The notes beneath the pieces were generated by a model, which had not been told where the DNA came from, did not search any database, and was given only the letters and a program-made list of their open reading frames with translations. Below are positions 1 through 5,760 of a stretch of 9,513 nt of DNA, one piece after another (position 1 is the first letter of the stretch; each line of letters starts with the position of its first letter). Source of the DNA: an uncultured Oscillospiraceae bacterium. Lineage in GTDB: Bacteria > Bacillota > Clostridia > Oscillospirales > Oscillospiraceae. Where the stretch lies: positions 1-9,513 of the forward strand of contig CAJURY010000027.1 of assembly GCA_910589155.1 (NCBI GenBank), read 5' to 3'. A program made the position numbers and the translations under genes.

Positions 1-25
1 GAAAAATAGGTTATGCCAACATAAT

Positions 26-60
26 AAGCGAGGCAGTGAAATCACTGCCTCGCTTCTTTT
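26..60 (+). terminator. Rho-independent terminator
   Basis: A perfect inverted repeat (AAGCGAGGCAGTGA at 26-39 against TCACTGCCTCGCTT at 42-55) can form a stem of 13 bp with a four-base loop. CTTTTT follows on the plus strand. It would end a plus-strand transcript entering from the left. The minus-strand side is followed by a weaker T-rich stretch (TTATTAT), so it may also serve the minus-strand genes to its right and act in both directions. Confidence 0.85.
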
Positions 61-244
61 TGTATATTAAAGATATTTTATGCCAGCAAAATCATTTGGT
101 TCAGCAAAATCAGCAGCCTTGGGCATGACTGCCTGGACGCTTCCTATTTTGCGGCGCTTTTTCTGTTGAACCCACCTTCAGTAGTTTGCTGACTCTCCAA
201 TACGTAGCTGCCTGGCTATTTTGTTTCTGCTCCTTTTTAGAATA
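61..244. other. Short gap downstream of the minus-strand small gene, no convincing gene
   Basis: On the minus strand an AAAAAGGAG ribosome-binding-like sequence (RC of about 232-240) follows the small gene's stop codon. The sequence after it has no ATG, GTG or TTG in a long frame. One frame stays open for about 40 codons without any start. This looks like a decayed continuation of the mobile-element operon rather than a working gene. Confidence 0.35.
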
Positions 245-406
245 CTAGGGGATAAATTCTTCCTCCCCTTTGATGATGCTGAACTCCGCTCTTAAAATCG
301 GGTGTGTTTCCTGCTTCTGGTACTGGCGGATAAGGTCAACCGCACTTTCTTTTGTGGCGGTGCTGCCTTGATGCATCCCGTCCTTGAAAATATAAAACCG
401 TTCCAT
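245..406 (-). CDS. Small protein of a conjugative-element type operon (53 aa)
   Basis: This is a 53-residue reading frame on the minus strand, starting at ATG (406-404) and ending at TAG (247-245). It begins MERFYIFKDGMHQGSTATKE and ends with the acidic tail GEEEFIP. A strong AGGGGGA ribosome binding site sits 4 bases before the ATG, and the start is only 11 bases past the stop of the upstream membrane-protein frame, so the two read as one operon. The composition (an aromatic beta-strand-like start, a central helix SAVDLIRQYQKQE, then another strand) suggests a compact soluble alpha/beta protein. From memory, small proteins beginning M-E-K/R-F-Y-I-F-x-D-G-M occur in Tn1549-like integrative conjugative elements of Clostridia, with no known function. 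That family link is recall, not a search result. No membrane segment or catalytic motif is visible. Confidence 0.7.
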   Translation of the reverse strand: MERFYIFKDGMHQGSTATKESAVDLIRQYQKQETHPILRAEFSIIKGEEEFIP

Positions 407-417
407 CGCTTCCCCCT

Positions 418-680
418 TTACAAGCCCATCATCTCACGCACAACACGGTCTGCCATCTTGACCGCACCGACAAGGACGAGCATATTAAACACAAGCTCCC
501 CGATATAGCTCCACACCATCGACACCGCCGCTGCATCGGGATTGACCGCAGGGGGCGTTGCCGCAAAGAGGGAGAAGATGATACAGGCAAGCACGATGAT
601 AGCTCCCTCCAGACACACGGCAGAGTAAGATGCTGAGGTTCGGTAATAAGTGCTGGCTTTTAAACTGCTTTTTTCTATTG
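418..680 (-). pseudogene. C-terminal remnant of a TrbL/VirB6-like conjugation membrane protein
   Basis: The minus-strand frame ending at TAA (420-418) encodes a hydrophobic tail with two membrane helices: CLEGAIIVLACIIFSLFAA, then after a short loop (PPAVNPDAAA) VWSYIGELVFNMLVLVGAV. It closes with the basic end KMADRVVREMMGL. This resembles, by recall, the C-terminus of TrbL/VirB6-type mating-channel proteins of Tn1549-like conjugative elements. Those proteins are several hundred residues long, but here only about 75-85 residues look genuine. To the right of about 680 the frame stays open by chance into AT-rich DNA of different character and runs over the start of the plus-strand lipoprotein gene. 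No ATG is present near the change. A GTG at 594 with GGAGGG ten bases upstream could start a mini-protein of 58 residues, but the truncation reading is preferred. The small gene 11 bases downstream supports an operon remnant. Confidence 0.5.
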
Positions 681-840
681 GGTCTTCGCGCGTATGGTAT
701 GGAATGTTATGATGGAAAAAATTATTCAAGTATTTAATTGTTAAATTATCTTGTGTTTTGTACAAGTTTTTGAAGATTTTCCCAAATGAAGCGGGCAATT
801 TATACAATAGCGCGCTTTCTTTTTTTAGATTCTTTGTGCA

Positions 841-869
841 TTGCTTTTTTCTTTTTCCTGTGCTACCAT
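841..869 (+). promoter_or_regulatory. Candidate sigma-A promoter for the lipoprotein gene
   Basis: TTGCTT (841-846) and TACCAT (864-869) are separated by 17 bases. The -10 element is preceded by TGC, giving an extended -10. Transcription would start near 876, about 40 bases before the ATG at 917. The match is moderate, and the call rests mainly on correct spacing and position. Confidence 0.35.
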
Positions 870-916
870 GAGAATGCAGGAAAGACCTGTAAAATATGGA
901 AAGGGATGGTGTAATA

Positions 917-1393
917 ATGAAGCTTCGAAGATTTTTACTTATGGGATTGTGTTTGGTTTTCCTTTTCACAGCTTTTACCGGCTGTACGCCGAAGCAGACT
1001 ACGCAAACGCCCCTGGAATTTTACACCGCTTATATGGATACCGCAAAAAATGGCAGTCCGGAGGAAATTGCGTCCTATCTTTACTTTCCTAATGAGGAAG
1101 AAAAACAGTTCCATATGGCGAGTTTTTCAGAGACAGAGGGCGACAATTATGCGTCTTATGAAATTACAGAAACCAAGCAGATCAATGATCGCCTTACCGC
1201 TGTTTACTTTCGTGTGGTTATGCCCAATGGGCGAGAATCCGAGGGCTGGAACATTGTTGCGGCCTGGGAGGACGGCCACTATTCTATTGTTCTGAATCCC
1301 CGTGAGGTTCCCGCCTCGCTTTCCGAGGGCGTGGATCTTTCGCCTTATTATCATCCAAATGATTTAGAAATTACGCCCGATGACTTACTTTAA
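917..1393 (+). CDS. Putative lipoprotein of unknown function (158 aa)
   Basis: The product starts MKLRRFLLMGLCLVFLFTAF and reaches a cysteine in the context F-T-G-C at residue 23. This is a signal peptide with a lipobox, so the protein should be lipid-anchored on the outer face of the membrane. The ATG at 917 is chosen over the in-frame ATG at 896 because it puts two basic residues directly before the hydrophobic core, and because GGAAAGGGATGG lies just upstream of it. The mature part (about 136 residues) runs LEFYTAYMDTAKNGSPEEIASYLYFPNEEEK, then alternating strands such as YASYEITETKQ, LTAVYFRVVMP and GWNIVAAWEDGHYSIVL. This helix-then-sheet order is like an NTF2-like fold, which is a structural guess only. 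No catalytic motif is seen. The stop codon directly abuts the ribosome binding site of the next gene, so the two are probably co-transcribed. Its AT-richer codons, including TTA, differ from the genes beyond 2.1 kb. Confidence 0.8.
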   Translation: MKLRRFLLMGLCLVFLFTAFTGCTPKQTTQTPLEFYTAYMDTAKNGSPEEIASYLYFPNEEEKQFHMASFSETEGDNYASYEITETKQINDRLTAVYFRVVMPNGRESEGWNIVAAWEDGHYSIVLNPREVPASLSEGVDLSPYYHPNDLEITPDDLL

Positions 1394-1405
1394 AAAGGAG
1401 GATGT

Positions 1406-1945
1406 CTTAAGAAACGTTTAGTATCCAGCTTAGCTGTTTTTCTGCTGATGTTTTCGTTGCTCCTTACCGGCGCTGTAGCCGTTGAAACAGAAAATATTGT
1501 GTTTTCGGGTGTCGAACTTCCGGGTGTTGCAGACGAAGCGTTTGGTGTTGCGCCTTTTGGGATGGCGCGAGTCGGCATGAAAGATTTATTTAACATGACC
1601 GCAAACGGTGTTTCCGGTCTGCTTACAACCAGAAGTTCTAATAAGTATTTCACGAGGTCCTCTTTGGTCAATGCCTATGTTTACTACAGTGGGCAGTTTA
1701 CCCATACTGCGGCCGACGTTGTTACCACAACAGATCTGATGCGAGCAGGGTTATGCACGTACGATCAGTGGAACAATATTTTTAACGCGGAATTTTATAC
1801 GTATTATAAGAGTGGCGTGGCGGAAAAGTGCAGTTATATTCCCAAGGATTCTTTCAGAAGCGGGGAGCAATACTATGCTTTTGTCAAGAACCTTTATCCG
1901 GCAGGCAGCGTTTCCGGTTTTATGCGCGTTGTAAATTATGGCTAA
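1406..1945 (+). pseudogene. Secreted protein gene lacking a usable start codon
   Basis: In one frame the sequence reads L-K-K-R-L-V-S-S-L-A-V-F-L-L-M-F-S-L-L-L-T-G-A-V-A and then VETENIVF, a textbook signal peptide with a cleavage site after A-V-A. The mature part is about 155 residues, rich in Tyr, Ser and Thr (for example NAYVYYSGQF and AEFYTYYKSG), with two cysteines and no recognised domain. A very strong ribosome binding site, AAAAAGGAGG, ends at 1401, but there is no ATG, GTG or TTG in frame between it and the ATG at 1448. That internal ATG would delete the basic end and half of the hydrophobic core. The ATG at 1402 abuts the GGAGG and reads M-S-stop in another frame. A 3-base loss of the start codon, or a 1-base indel, would explain this. 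The body is otherwise intact to TAA at 1943-1945, so the change is recent or is a sequence error. It lies directly after the lipoprotein gene and before a terminator. Confidence 0.6.
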
Positions 1946-1970
1946 AATTATATGTAAAAAGTAGCATTTG

Positions 1971-2012
1971 TGCCGACCGGTTCCTATATGGATCTGGCCG
2001 GCATGATTTTTT
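1971..2012 (+). terminator. Rho-independent terminator of the lipoprotein/secreted-protein unit
   Basis: TGCCGACCGGTTCC (1971-1984) can pair with GGATCTGGCCGGCA (1990-2003) around the loop TATAT, with two mismatches and one G-U pair. Six T residues follow at 2007-2012. It ends the transcript of the two upstream genes and isolates spoIIE from it. Confidence 0.75.
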
Positions 2013-2037
2013 ATTCCCAAAATAGAAATCTATGATC

Positions 2038-2082
2038 CGCGACATAGCCTGACAGCATCCGCCGAAGGAAATGTGGTAAAAT
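2038..2082 (+). promoter_or_regulatory. Candidate Spo0A-type promoter of spoIIE
   Basis: CTGACA (2049-2054) and TAAAAT (2077-2082) resemble -35 and -10 elements but are 22 bases apart instead of 17. Spo0A-activated sigma-A promoters of the spoIIG/spoIIE class in Bacillus subtilis are known for spacing of 21-22 bases. Two GACA half-sites, CGCGACA (2038-2044) and CCTGACA (2048-2054), lie exactly 10 bp apart. Each is a partial match to the inverted 0A box TTCGACA (5 of 7 and 4 of 7). The second overlaps the -35 element. CGCCGAA at 2060-2066 is another 5-of-7 match, in the forward orientation. The sites are degenerate, so the call rests on arrangement and on the gene they precede. Confidence 0.45.
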
Positions 2083-2112
2083 TTCTCATACAATCCTTTT
2101 GTAAGGGAGGCG

Positions 2113-4098
2113 GTGGAACTGGCTGGAAAAACGGGGGTGCGGGAACGCGAAAAAACGGTGCTTTCCTGGAGAAAGCGTTTGCTGGAGCTGCGCCCCAAAT
2201 TAGAACCTGCGGCGGCCTTCGCCATGGGCTTCATACTGTCGGCGGGCGCGGTGGGGACAGGCTCCCTGCCTCTTGCGGCTGGTTTTCTTGCGGGGCTGCA
2301 CAGCAGCATGTGTTGCCTGCTTGGCGCTGTGGGGGCGGCGCTGGGTTACTGGCATTTCTGGGAGGCAGCGGGGATTCGGCAAATTGCCGTGACGGTCTGC
2401 GTGCTTTTGGCCGCCGCATTTTTTGAGGGAACCCATTTGCGGCAAAAACCGCTGTTTTTTCCCCTGCTGACTTCTGCCATCGCTGCGGTTTTGGGCGTGG
2501 CGTTCTCGTTTCAGGCAGGAAGTATGCCGCTGACCGCCTTTGGCCGCTACGGCATGGAAGTTTTGCTGGCCGGAGGCAGCGCCTGGGTTTTTGAAGCGGC
2601 GGCAGAAGAAAAAAATCAGTGGGTGAAGGGGCTTGCAGCGTCTCTGGTAATTTTGTCTCTTTCGCAAATTTTACTGTTTGGCGCCCTGGATTTGGGTATT
2701 GTGGCAGCAGCTTTTTTGCCTGGGACGCAAACAGGTGGCAACAGCATTTTGACTGCGGCTCTGTGCGGCGGGGCGGTGGAGCTGTCCGGCGTGACAAAAC
2801 TGCCGGTGACGGTGATTTTGTGCGTCAGCGCATTTATCAGTCAGAAAAACAAGAAAAAGCAGATGCGCTTGCTTCCTGGTATTTTGAGCCTCGGAGCTAT
2901 GGCGCTTAGCAGGACGCTGGATTTTTCTGGGGCGATCAGTCTGTTTGCCGGCGGCGCGGCCACGCTGCTGATTTCTCCCAAGCCCCTTCCTATGCCGGCG
3001 GCATCCCCGGACGGCATTGCCTTGGCGCAGACCCACTTGGATCAGGCGGCGAAGGCTGTCGCCCGTTTACAGGAAATGCTTTTGGCAGAGGCGGTGACTC
3101 CGGCGCTGGACGCAGAGGTATTTGATCTGGCGACGGAGCAGGTCTGCCGGGGGTGCCCTCAGTGGCGCTTGTGCTGGGAGGAGGAAGCCAAAGTCAGCTA
3201 TGAATGGCTGAAGGAGGCCGCGCCTCGAATTCTGCGTCAACAGCGCGCCACCCGCCGGGACTTGCCGGAGGCTTTTTGGAGCCGCTGCCATCAGCCCAGA
3301 GTGTTTTTGCGGGGCGTGAATCTGGCGGTGGATCGTTTGCGCGCCAGCCGGGGACGGCGTGCGAGGTTGACAGAAACCCGGCAGGCTTTGGCTGTGCAGT
3401 ATAAATTCTTATCCGGTTATCTCCAGGATACGGCGCGGCGCTTGGATACTGTGCCGGCGCGTATGGCTGCGTTTACCCCGGAAATTGGCATACACTCTGC
3501 GGGGAAGCTGGGCATGGCGGTGTGCGGCGACAAAGGGGCGCAGTTCGCCGCCGGAGATTGCCGGTATTATGTGCTGCTGTGCGATGGCATGGGCACCGGA
3601 TTGGGAGCCGCGCAGGAAAGCGAAAACGCTTTGTCCATCCTAACGGCGCTTTTGCAGGCGGGGTTTTCTCCGGAGGGGGCGCTGGATATGCTGAACAGCT
3701 TTTATGTGCTCCGGGAGTTCGGCGGATTTTCTACAGTGGATCTGCTGGAGCTGCGTCTGGATACCGGGCGGGGCGCTTTGTATAAGTGGGGCGGCGCGCC
3801 CTCTTACGTGAAAAACCGACAATTTGCCCGTAAAATTGGGACAGCCGGGCCGCCGCCTGGGGTGGGAATTGGTGGTTCCTGCCAGGCGGAGGTGATTCGA
3901 CTGTCCCTGCAGCGGGGAGAGACTGTGATCCTGATGAGCGATGGCGTTGATGGAGAGGAGGTTCAACAGAAAATCGCGTCGTTTCAGGAGGATAGTCCCA
4001 AAGCGCTGGCAAAATATCTGGTGGCCAGCGCCAGTGGAGAGGAAGATGACAGGACGGCGGCGGCAATTCGTTTGCGCCCCATCGGGTCGTTTACATAA
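2113..4098 (+). CDS. spoIIE: Stage II sporulation protein E, PP2C-type phosphatase (661 aa)
   Basis: SpoIIE is a membrane phosphatase of the asymmetric septum. It dephosphorylates SpoIIAA and so releases sigma-F in the forespore. Residues about 33-290 form some nine or ten hydrophobic segments (for example AAAFAMGFILSAGAVGTGSL). A short central part carries the cysteine cluster VCRGCPQWRLCW (C345, C348, C354), a recurring feature of clostridial SpoIIE. The C-terminal phosphatase domain, about 463-655, shows the metal-binding motifs CDGMGTG (D491-G492), FSTVDLLELRLDTG (from 539), MSDGVDGEE (D610) and EDDRTAA (D645-D646). All acidic residues expected for catalysis appear present. At 661 residues it is well below the 827 of B. 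subtilis, with most of the shortening in the region between membrane part and phosphatase. Start choice is weak: GTG at 2113 lies only 2 bases after GGGAGG. CTG at 2119 or GTG at 2137 would be spaced better. The upstream frame closes at 2077. Confidence 0.93.
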   Translation: MELAGKTGVREREKTVLSWRKRLLELRPKLEPAAAFAMGFILSAGAVGTGSLPLAAGFLAGLHSSMCCLLGAVGAALGYWHFWEAAGIRQIAVTVCVLLAAAFFEGTHLRQKPLFFPLLTSAIAAVLGVAFSFQAGSMPLTAFGRYGMEVLLAGGSAWVFEAAAEEKNQWVKGLAASLVILSLSQILLFGALDLGIVAAAFLPGTQTGGNSILTAALCGGAVELSGVTKLPVTVILCVSAFISQKNKKKQMRLLPGILSLGAMALSRTLDFSGAISLFAGGAATLLISPKPLPMPAASPDGIALAQTHLDQAAKAVARLQEMLLAEAVTPALDAEVFDLATEQVCRGCPQWRLCWEEEAKVSYEWLKEAAPRILRQQRATRRDLPEAFWSRCHQPRVFLRGVNLAVDRLRASRGRRARLTETRQALAVQYKFLSGYLQDTARRLDTVPARMAAFTPEIGIHSAGKLGMAVCGDKGAQFAAGDCRYYVLLCDGMGTGLGAAQESENALSILTALLQAGFSPEGALDMLNSFYVLREFGGFSTVDLLELRLDTGRGALYKWGGAPSYVKNRQFARKIGTAGPPPGVGIGGSCQAEVIRLSLQRGETVILMSDGVDGEEVQQKIASFQEDSPKALAKYLVASASGEEDDRTAAAIRLRPIGSFT

Positions 4099-4121
4099 TA
4101 GCACCTGTTGCACGCAAAATT

Positions 4122-4171
4122 TGTCGAAGCACAACATATTGAGAAAAAATTTCTGATTTTTTGCATATCCT
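4122..4171 (+). promoter_or_regulatory. Perfect 0A box with a widely spaced promoter-like pair after spoIIE
   Basis: TGTCGAA at 4122-4128 is an exact match to the Spo0A-binding 0A box, 24 bases past the spoIIE stop. Eleven to sixteen bases further on is TTGAGA (4139-4144), a 5-of-6 match to a -35 element. TATCCT (4166-4171) follows at 21-base spacing, the spacing known for Spo0A-activated sigma-A promoters. A promoter here would make a transcript of roughly 120 nt ending at the terminator at 4246-4294. Seven-base motifs arise by chance, so this is only a candidate. Confidence 0.3.
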
Positions 4172-4177
4172 GTGTTG

Positions 4178-4294
4178 GAAGCTGGCGAAGAAGGGCAGAA
4201 GCCCTGTGAAAAAGGGTCGTTTGCCGTCGAGAAAGGGAAAGGATTGGCGGCGGGAGGCGCATTTGGGCGCATCCCGCCGCCGTTTTTATTTTTT
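4178..4294 (+). ncRNA. Possible short non-coding transcript between spoIIE and its terminator
   Basis: If the promoter-like pair at 4139-4171 works, the product would run from about 4178 into the terminator ending at 4294. It contains a small hairpin (AGGGC-AGAA-GCCCT) near 4193-4206, a purine-rich stretch, and the GC-rich terminator stem. The only reading frame is a TTG-started one of low quality with no ribosome binding site. The plain alternative is that this is the 3' untranslated tail of spoIIE. Confidence 0.2.
4246..4294 (+). terminator. Strong Rho-independent terminator after spoIIE
   Basis: GGCGGCGGGA (4246-4255) pairs perfectly with TCCCGCCGCC (4272-4281). An inner GCGC/GCGC helix (4257-4260 with 4267-4270) extends the stem. 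TTTTTATTTTTT follows at 4283-4294. It ends spoIIE transcription and separates it from the gene at 4441. Confidence 0.9.
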
Positions 4295-4440
4295 ATAAAC
4301 TTTGCCATGACGGCGACAAATTATGCGAGGTTTTGTGCCCCGTTTTTTTTATACTTATCCTAAGCACCTATATGCATAAACACAGGCTGCCTGATGGTAG
4401 CTTTTGATGATGCATACTGTACGCATGGGGAGGATTTTAT
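4295..4440. promoter_or_regulatory. Intergenic region upstream of the membrane-anchored gene
   Basis: This stretch must hold the promoter of the gene at 4441, since a strong terminator precedes it, but no good -35/-10 pair stands out. TATGCAT (4371-4377) and ATGCATA (4410-4416) form an inverted repeat 32 bases apart, a possible regulator site. CATACTGT (4413-4420) matches 7 of 8 bases of a mother-cell sigma-E -10 element, but no matching -35 is seen. The ribosome binding site GGGGAGG ends 7 bases before the ATG. Confidence 0.3.
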
Positions 4441-5145
4441 ATGAAAAGGTGGATTTATTGCACCTGTACGGCGGCGTCGTTGGTGGCGGCGCTGACGTGG
4501 ACGGTGCATTTGGCGACCAAAGCGCTGTCGCTGGAGCAGAAGGCGCCTGACTTGGTGCAGGAACCGGCACAACTATCCAATGCCAGTCCCAAGCCGATGC
4601 AGCCGGCGGTAATCGGGGAGGCGGGCTACCGATTGCTGGTAAGCTGCGAGGAAGCGGTGGAGGGAACGATTTTTTTACAGGATGCAAGGGGGAACGATAC
4701 CGGCTCGGCAATCTTAACCGCCGGGCAGGGCGTGACGGCGCCTCTGCCTGCGGGAAACTACCAGCTTTCCTGGAAGGGGGAAACGGTATCTTTTGCTTTT
4801 TCAGAGGAGGCGGTGGTATCCGATGTGAAAGGGCCTGCCTGGTCCGACGGGGAAATTCTGCACCTGGGGACGGAAAGCTATGGTGCAGTTACCATTCGGT
4901 GCCCGGATACTCCCTGGCCCACGGCCTACTATTACGATTTGGAGGGAGCTGATTTTGTTCGAACCCTTACTGTTTACTATGACCCGGAAACGGACGCACC
5001 TGGGGAAGCCACAGCCTGGGGGCTGCCCTTGGGGGACTATCGAATTTTGGAAAATGGTGAGGAGCGCGCCAGCGTGACCCTGACGGACAAGGTGCCCTGC
5101 CTCAGTGTGGATGGCAGCCAATGGCCGGCTGCGCCGGGGCGGTGA
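4441..5145 (+). CDS. Membrane-anchored extracytoplasmic protein with two beta-sandwich-like repeats (234 aa)
   Basis: The ATG follows GGGGAGG at a good distance. Residues about 4-26 (WIYCTCTAASLVAALTWTVHLAT) are a single membrane anchor or uncleaved signal, followed by a polar, proline-rich linker to about residue 58. The exported part appears to hold two similar units. The first, about 62-125, includes LPAGNYQLSWKGETVSF. The second, about 146-225, includes LPLGDYRILENGEERASVTL. Both share the pattern L-P-x-G-(N/D)-Y followed by a strand, a turn at G-E and another strand, as in Cna-B/prealbumin-like surface domains. This fold assignment is pattern-based. No isopeptide residues, sortase signal or catalytic residues are recognised. 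Its stop codon lies 5 bases before the next start, so the two genes are likely translationally coupled. Its job is unknown. The spoIIE neighbourhood makes a sporulation link possible but unproven. Confidence 0.8.
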   Translation: MKRWIYCTCTAASLVAALTWTVHLATKALSLEQKAPDLVQEPAQLSNASPKPMQPAVIGEAGYRLLVSCEEAVEGTIFLQDARGNDTGSAILTAGQGVTAPLPAGNYQLSWKGETVSFAFSEEAVVSDVKGPAWSDGEILHLGTESYGAVTIRCPDTPWPTAYYYDLEGADFVRTLTVYYDPETDAPGEATAWGLPLGDYRILENGEERASVTLTDKVPCLSVDGSQWPAAPGR

Positions 5146-5150
5146 ACGGT

Positions 5151-5612
5151 ATGGATCCCTTTGATAAGCGAAAAACAGACGCGGTGTGGCAGCGGGTAGC
5201 GGCCGCGCCCTCGGAGCCGGAGCCTTTGCCGGAAAAAATGGATCTCATGCTGCCGCTGTCTACTGAGCTGCAAGTAACAGGGGCGCTGTATTTGCAGTTG
5301 GCCGGGCGGATGGAGCGGCAGACCATGGAGAACTTTGCCCGGCAGACCCGGCAGGCCGCCGCATGTCTACGGGGGCTTTGGCAGTTTGCGGGGCATGGGG
5401 CGGCGCGTCCAGAGGCCCAAGGCTTTCCCGGAATGCAGGGCGTAAGAGAAGGTCTGCTTCTGGCTATTTCTAGAGAGCAGGCGCATCAAAAAGCCCTGGT
5501 GCGGCTACCCATGGGCGGAGGAATTACCCAAATGCTTGCCAATGAATCCTTGCACCGCTGCAAGACTCTGTTGATGATTTTGGGCAGCCGCACGCCGCCG
5601 TCCCAACTATAA
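5151..5612 (+). CDS. Probable ferritin-like (rubrerythrin-type fold) protein with degenerate metal site (153 aa)
   Basis: The ATG at 5151 (MDPFDKRKTDAVWQRV) is preferred over the in-frame ATG at 5121, which lies inside the upstream gene. The start is 5 bases past that gene's TGA, and GGTGA just upstream is a weak ribosome binding site, consistent with coupling. The sequence is all-helical. Helix one is STELQVTGALYLQLAGRM (E39), helix two NFARQTRQAAACLRGLWQF, helix three VREGLLLAISREQAHQKALVRL (E109, H112), and helix four ITQMLANESLHRCKTLLMIL (E132, H135). The E-x-x-H motifs and spacing are those of ferritin-like di-iron proteins. Where the second helix should carry an E-x-x-H there is R-Q-x-x-A, so one half of a metal centre appears missing. 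It may therefore bind a single metal, or none. No membrane segment is present. The fold call is by pattern and could be wrong. The gene itself is well supported by codon use and context. Confidence 0.75.
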   Translation: MDPFDKRKTDAVWQRVAAAPSEPEPLPEKMDLMLPLSTELQVTGALYLQLAGRMERQTMENFARQTRQAAACLRGLWQFAGHGAARPEAQGFPGMQGVREGLLLAISREQAHQKALVRLPMGGGITQMLANESLHRCKTLLMILGSRTPPSQL

Positions 5613-5649
5613 GGGGGTGGGCAGCGCGTTACGAATGCCGCTGCAAACC

Positions 5650-5668
5650 TGCCGCCCCTTTGGGGGCA
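5650..5668 (+). other. Small hairpin after the ferritin-like gene
   Basis: TGCC-G-CCC (5650-5657) pairs with GGGGGCA (5662-5668), giving seven pairs with one bulged G and the loop CTTT. No T tract follows. It is the first of four consecutive hairpins in the 3' region of this gene. Confidence 0.45.
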
Positions 5669-5703
5669 ATGGACAAGAACGCCTCATTCTGGAAAAGGTT
5701 TAG

Positions 5704-5739
5704 CTTGCGAACCAGCGACATAGGTCGCTGGTTCGCAAG
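5704..5739 (+). repeat. Perfect 16-bp inverted repeat with ATAG loop
   Basis: CTTGCGAACCAGCGAC (5704-5719) and GTCGCTGGTTCGCAAG (5724-5739) are exact reverse complements around a 4-base loop. There is no T tract, so it is not a standard terminator. Its apical ACATAGGT (5718-5725) is the exact reverse complement of ACCTATGT (5771-5778) at the tip of the next hairpin. Confidence 0.85.
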
Positions 5740-5760
5740 GACAAAACTGGAAGCAGCCTC

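Noticed and set aside
681..969. N-terminal half of the minus-strand membrane-protein frame
   Set aside because: It overlaps the signal peptide of the lipoprotein gene and is Lys/Asn/Ser-rich low-quality sequence typical of chance open frames in AT-rich DNA.
4172..4363. A 63-codon TTG-started frame after spoIIE
   Set aside because: It has no ribosome binding site, and it crosses a strong terminator hairpin.
4413..4420. Sporulation sigma-E or sigma-G -10 element (CATACTGT)
   Set aside because: No matching -35 element is found at the right distance, and such short motifs are expected by chance.
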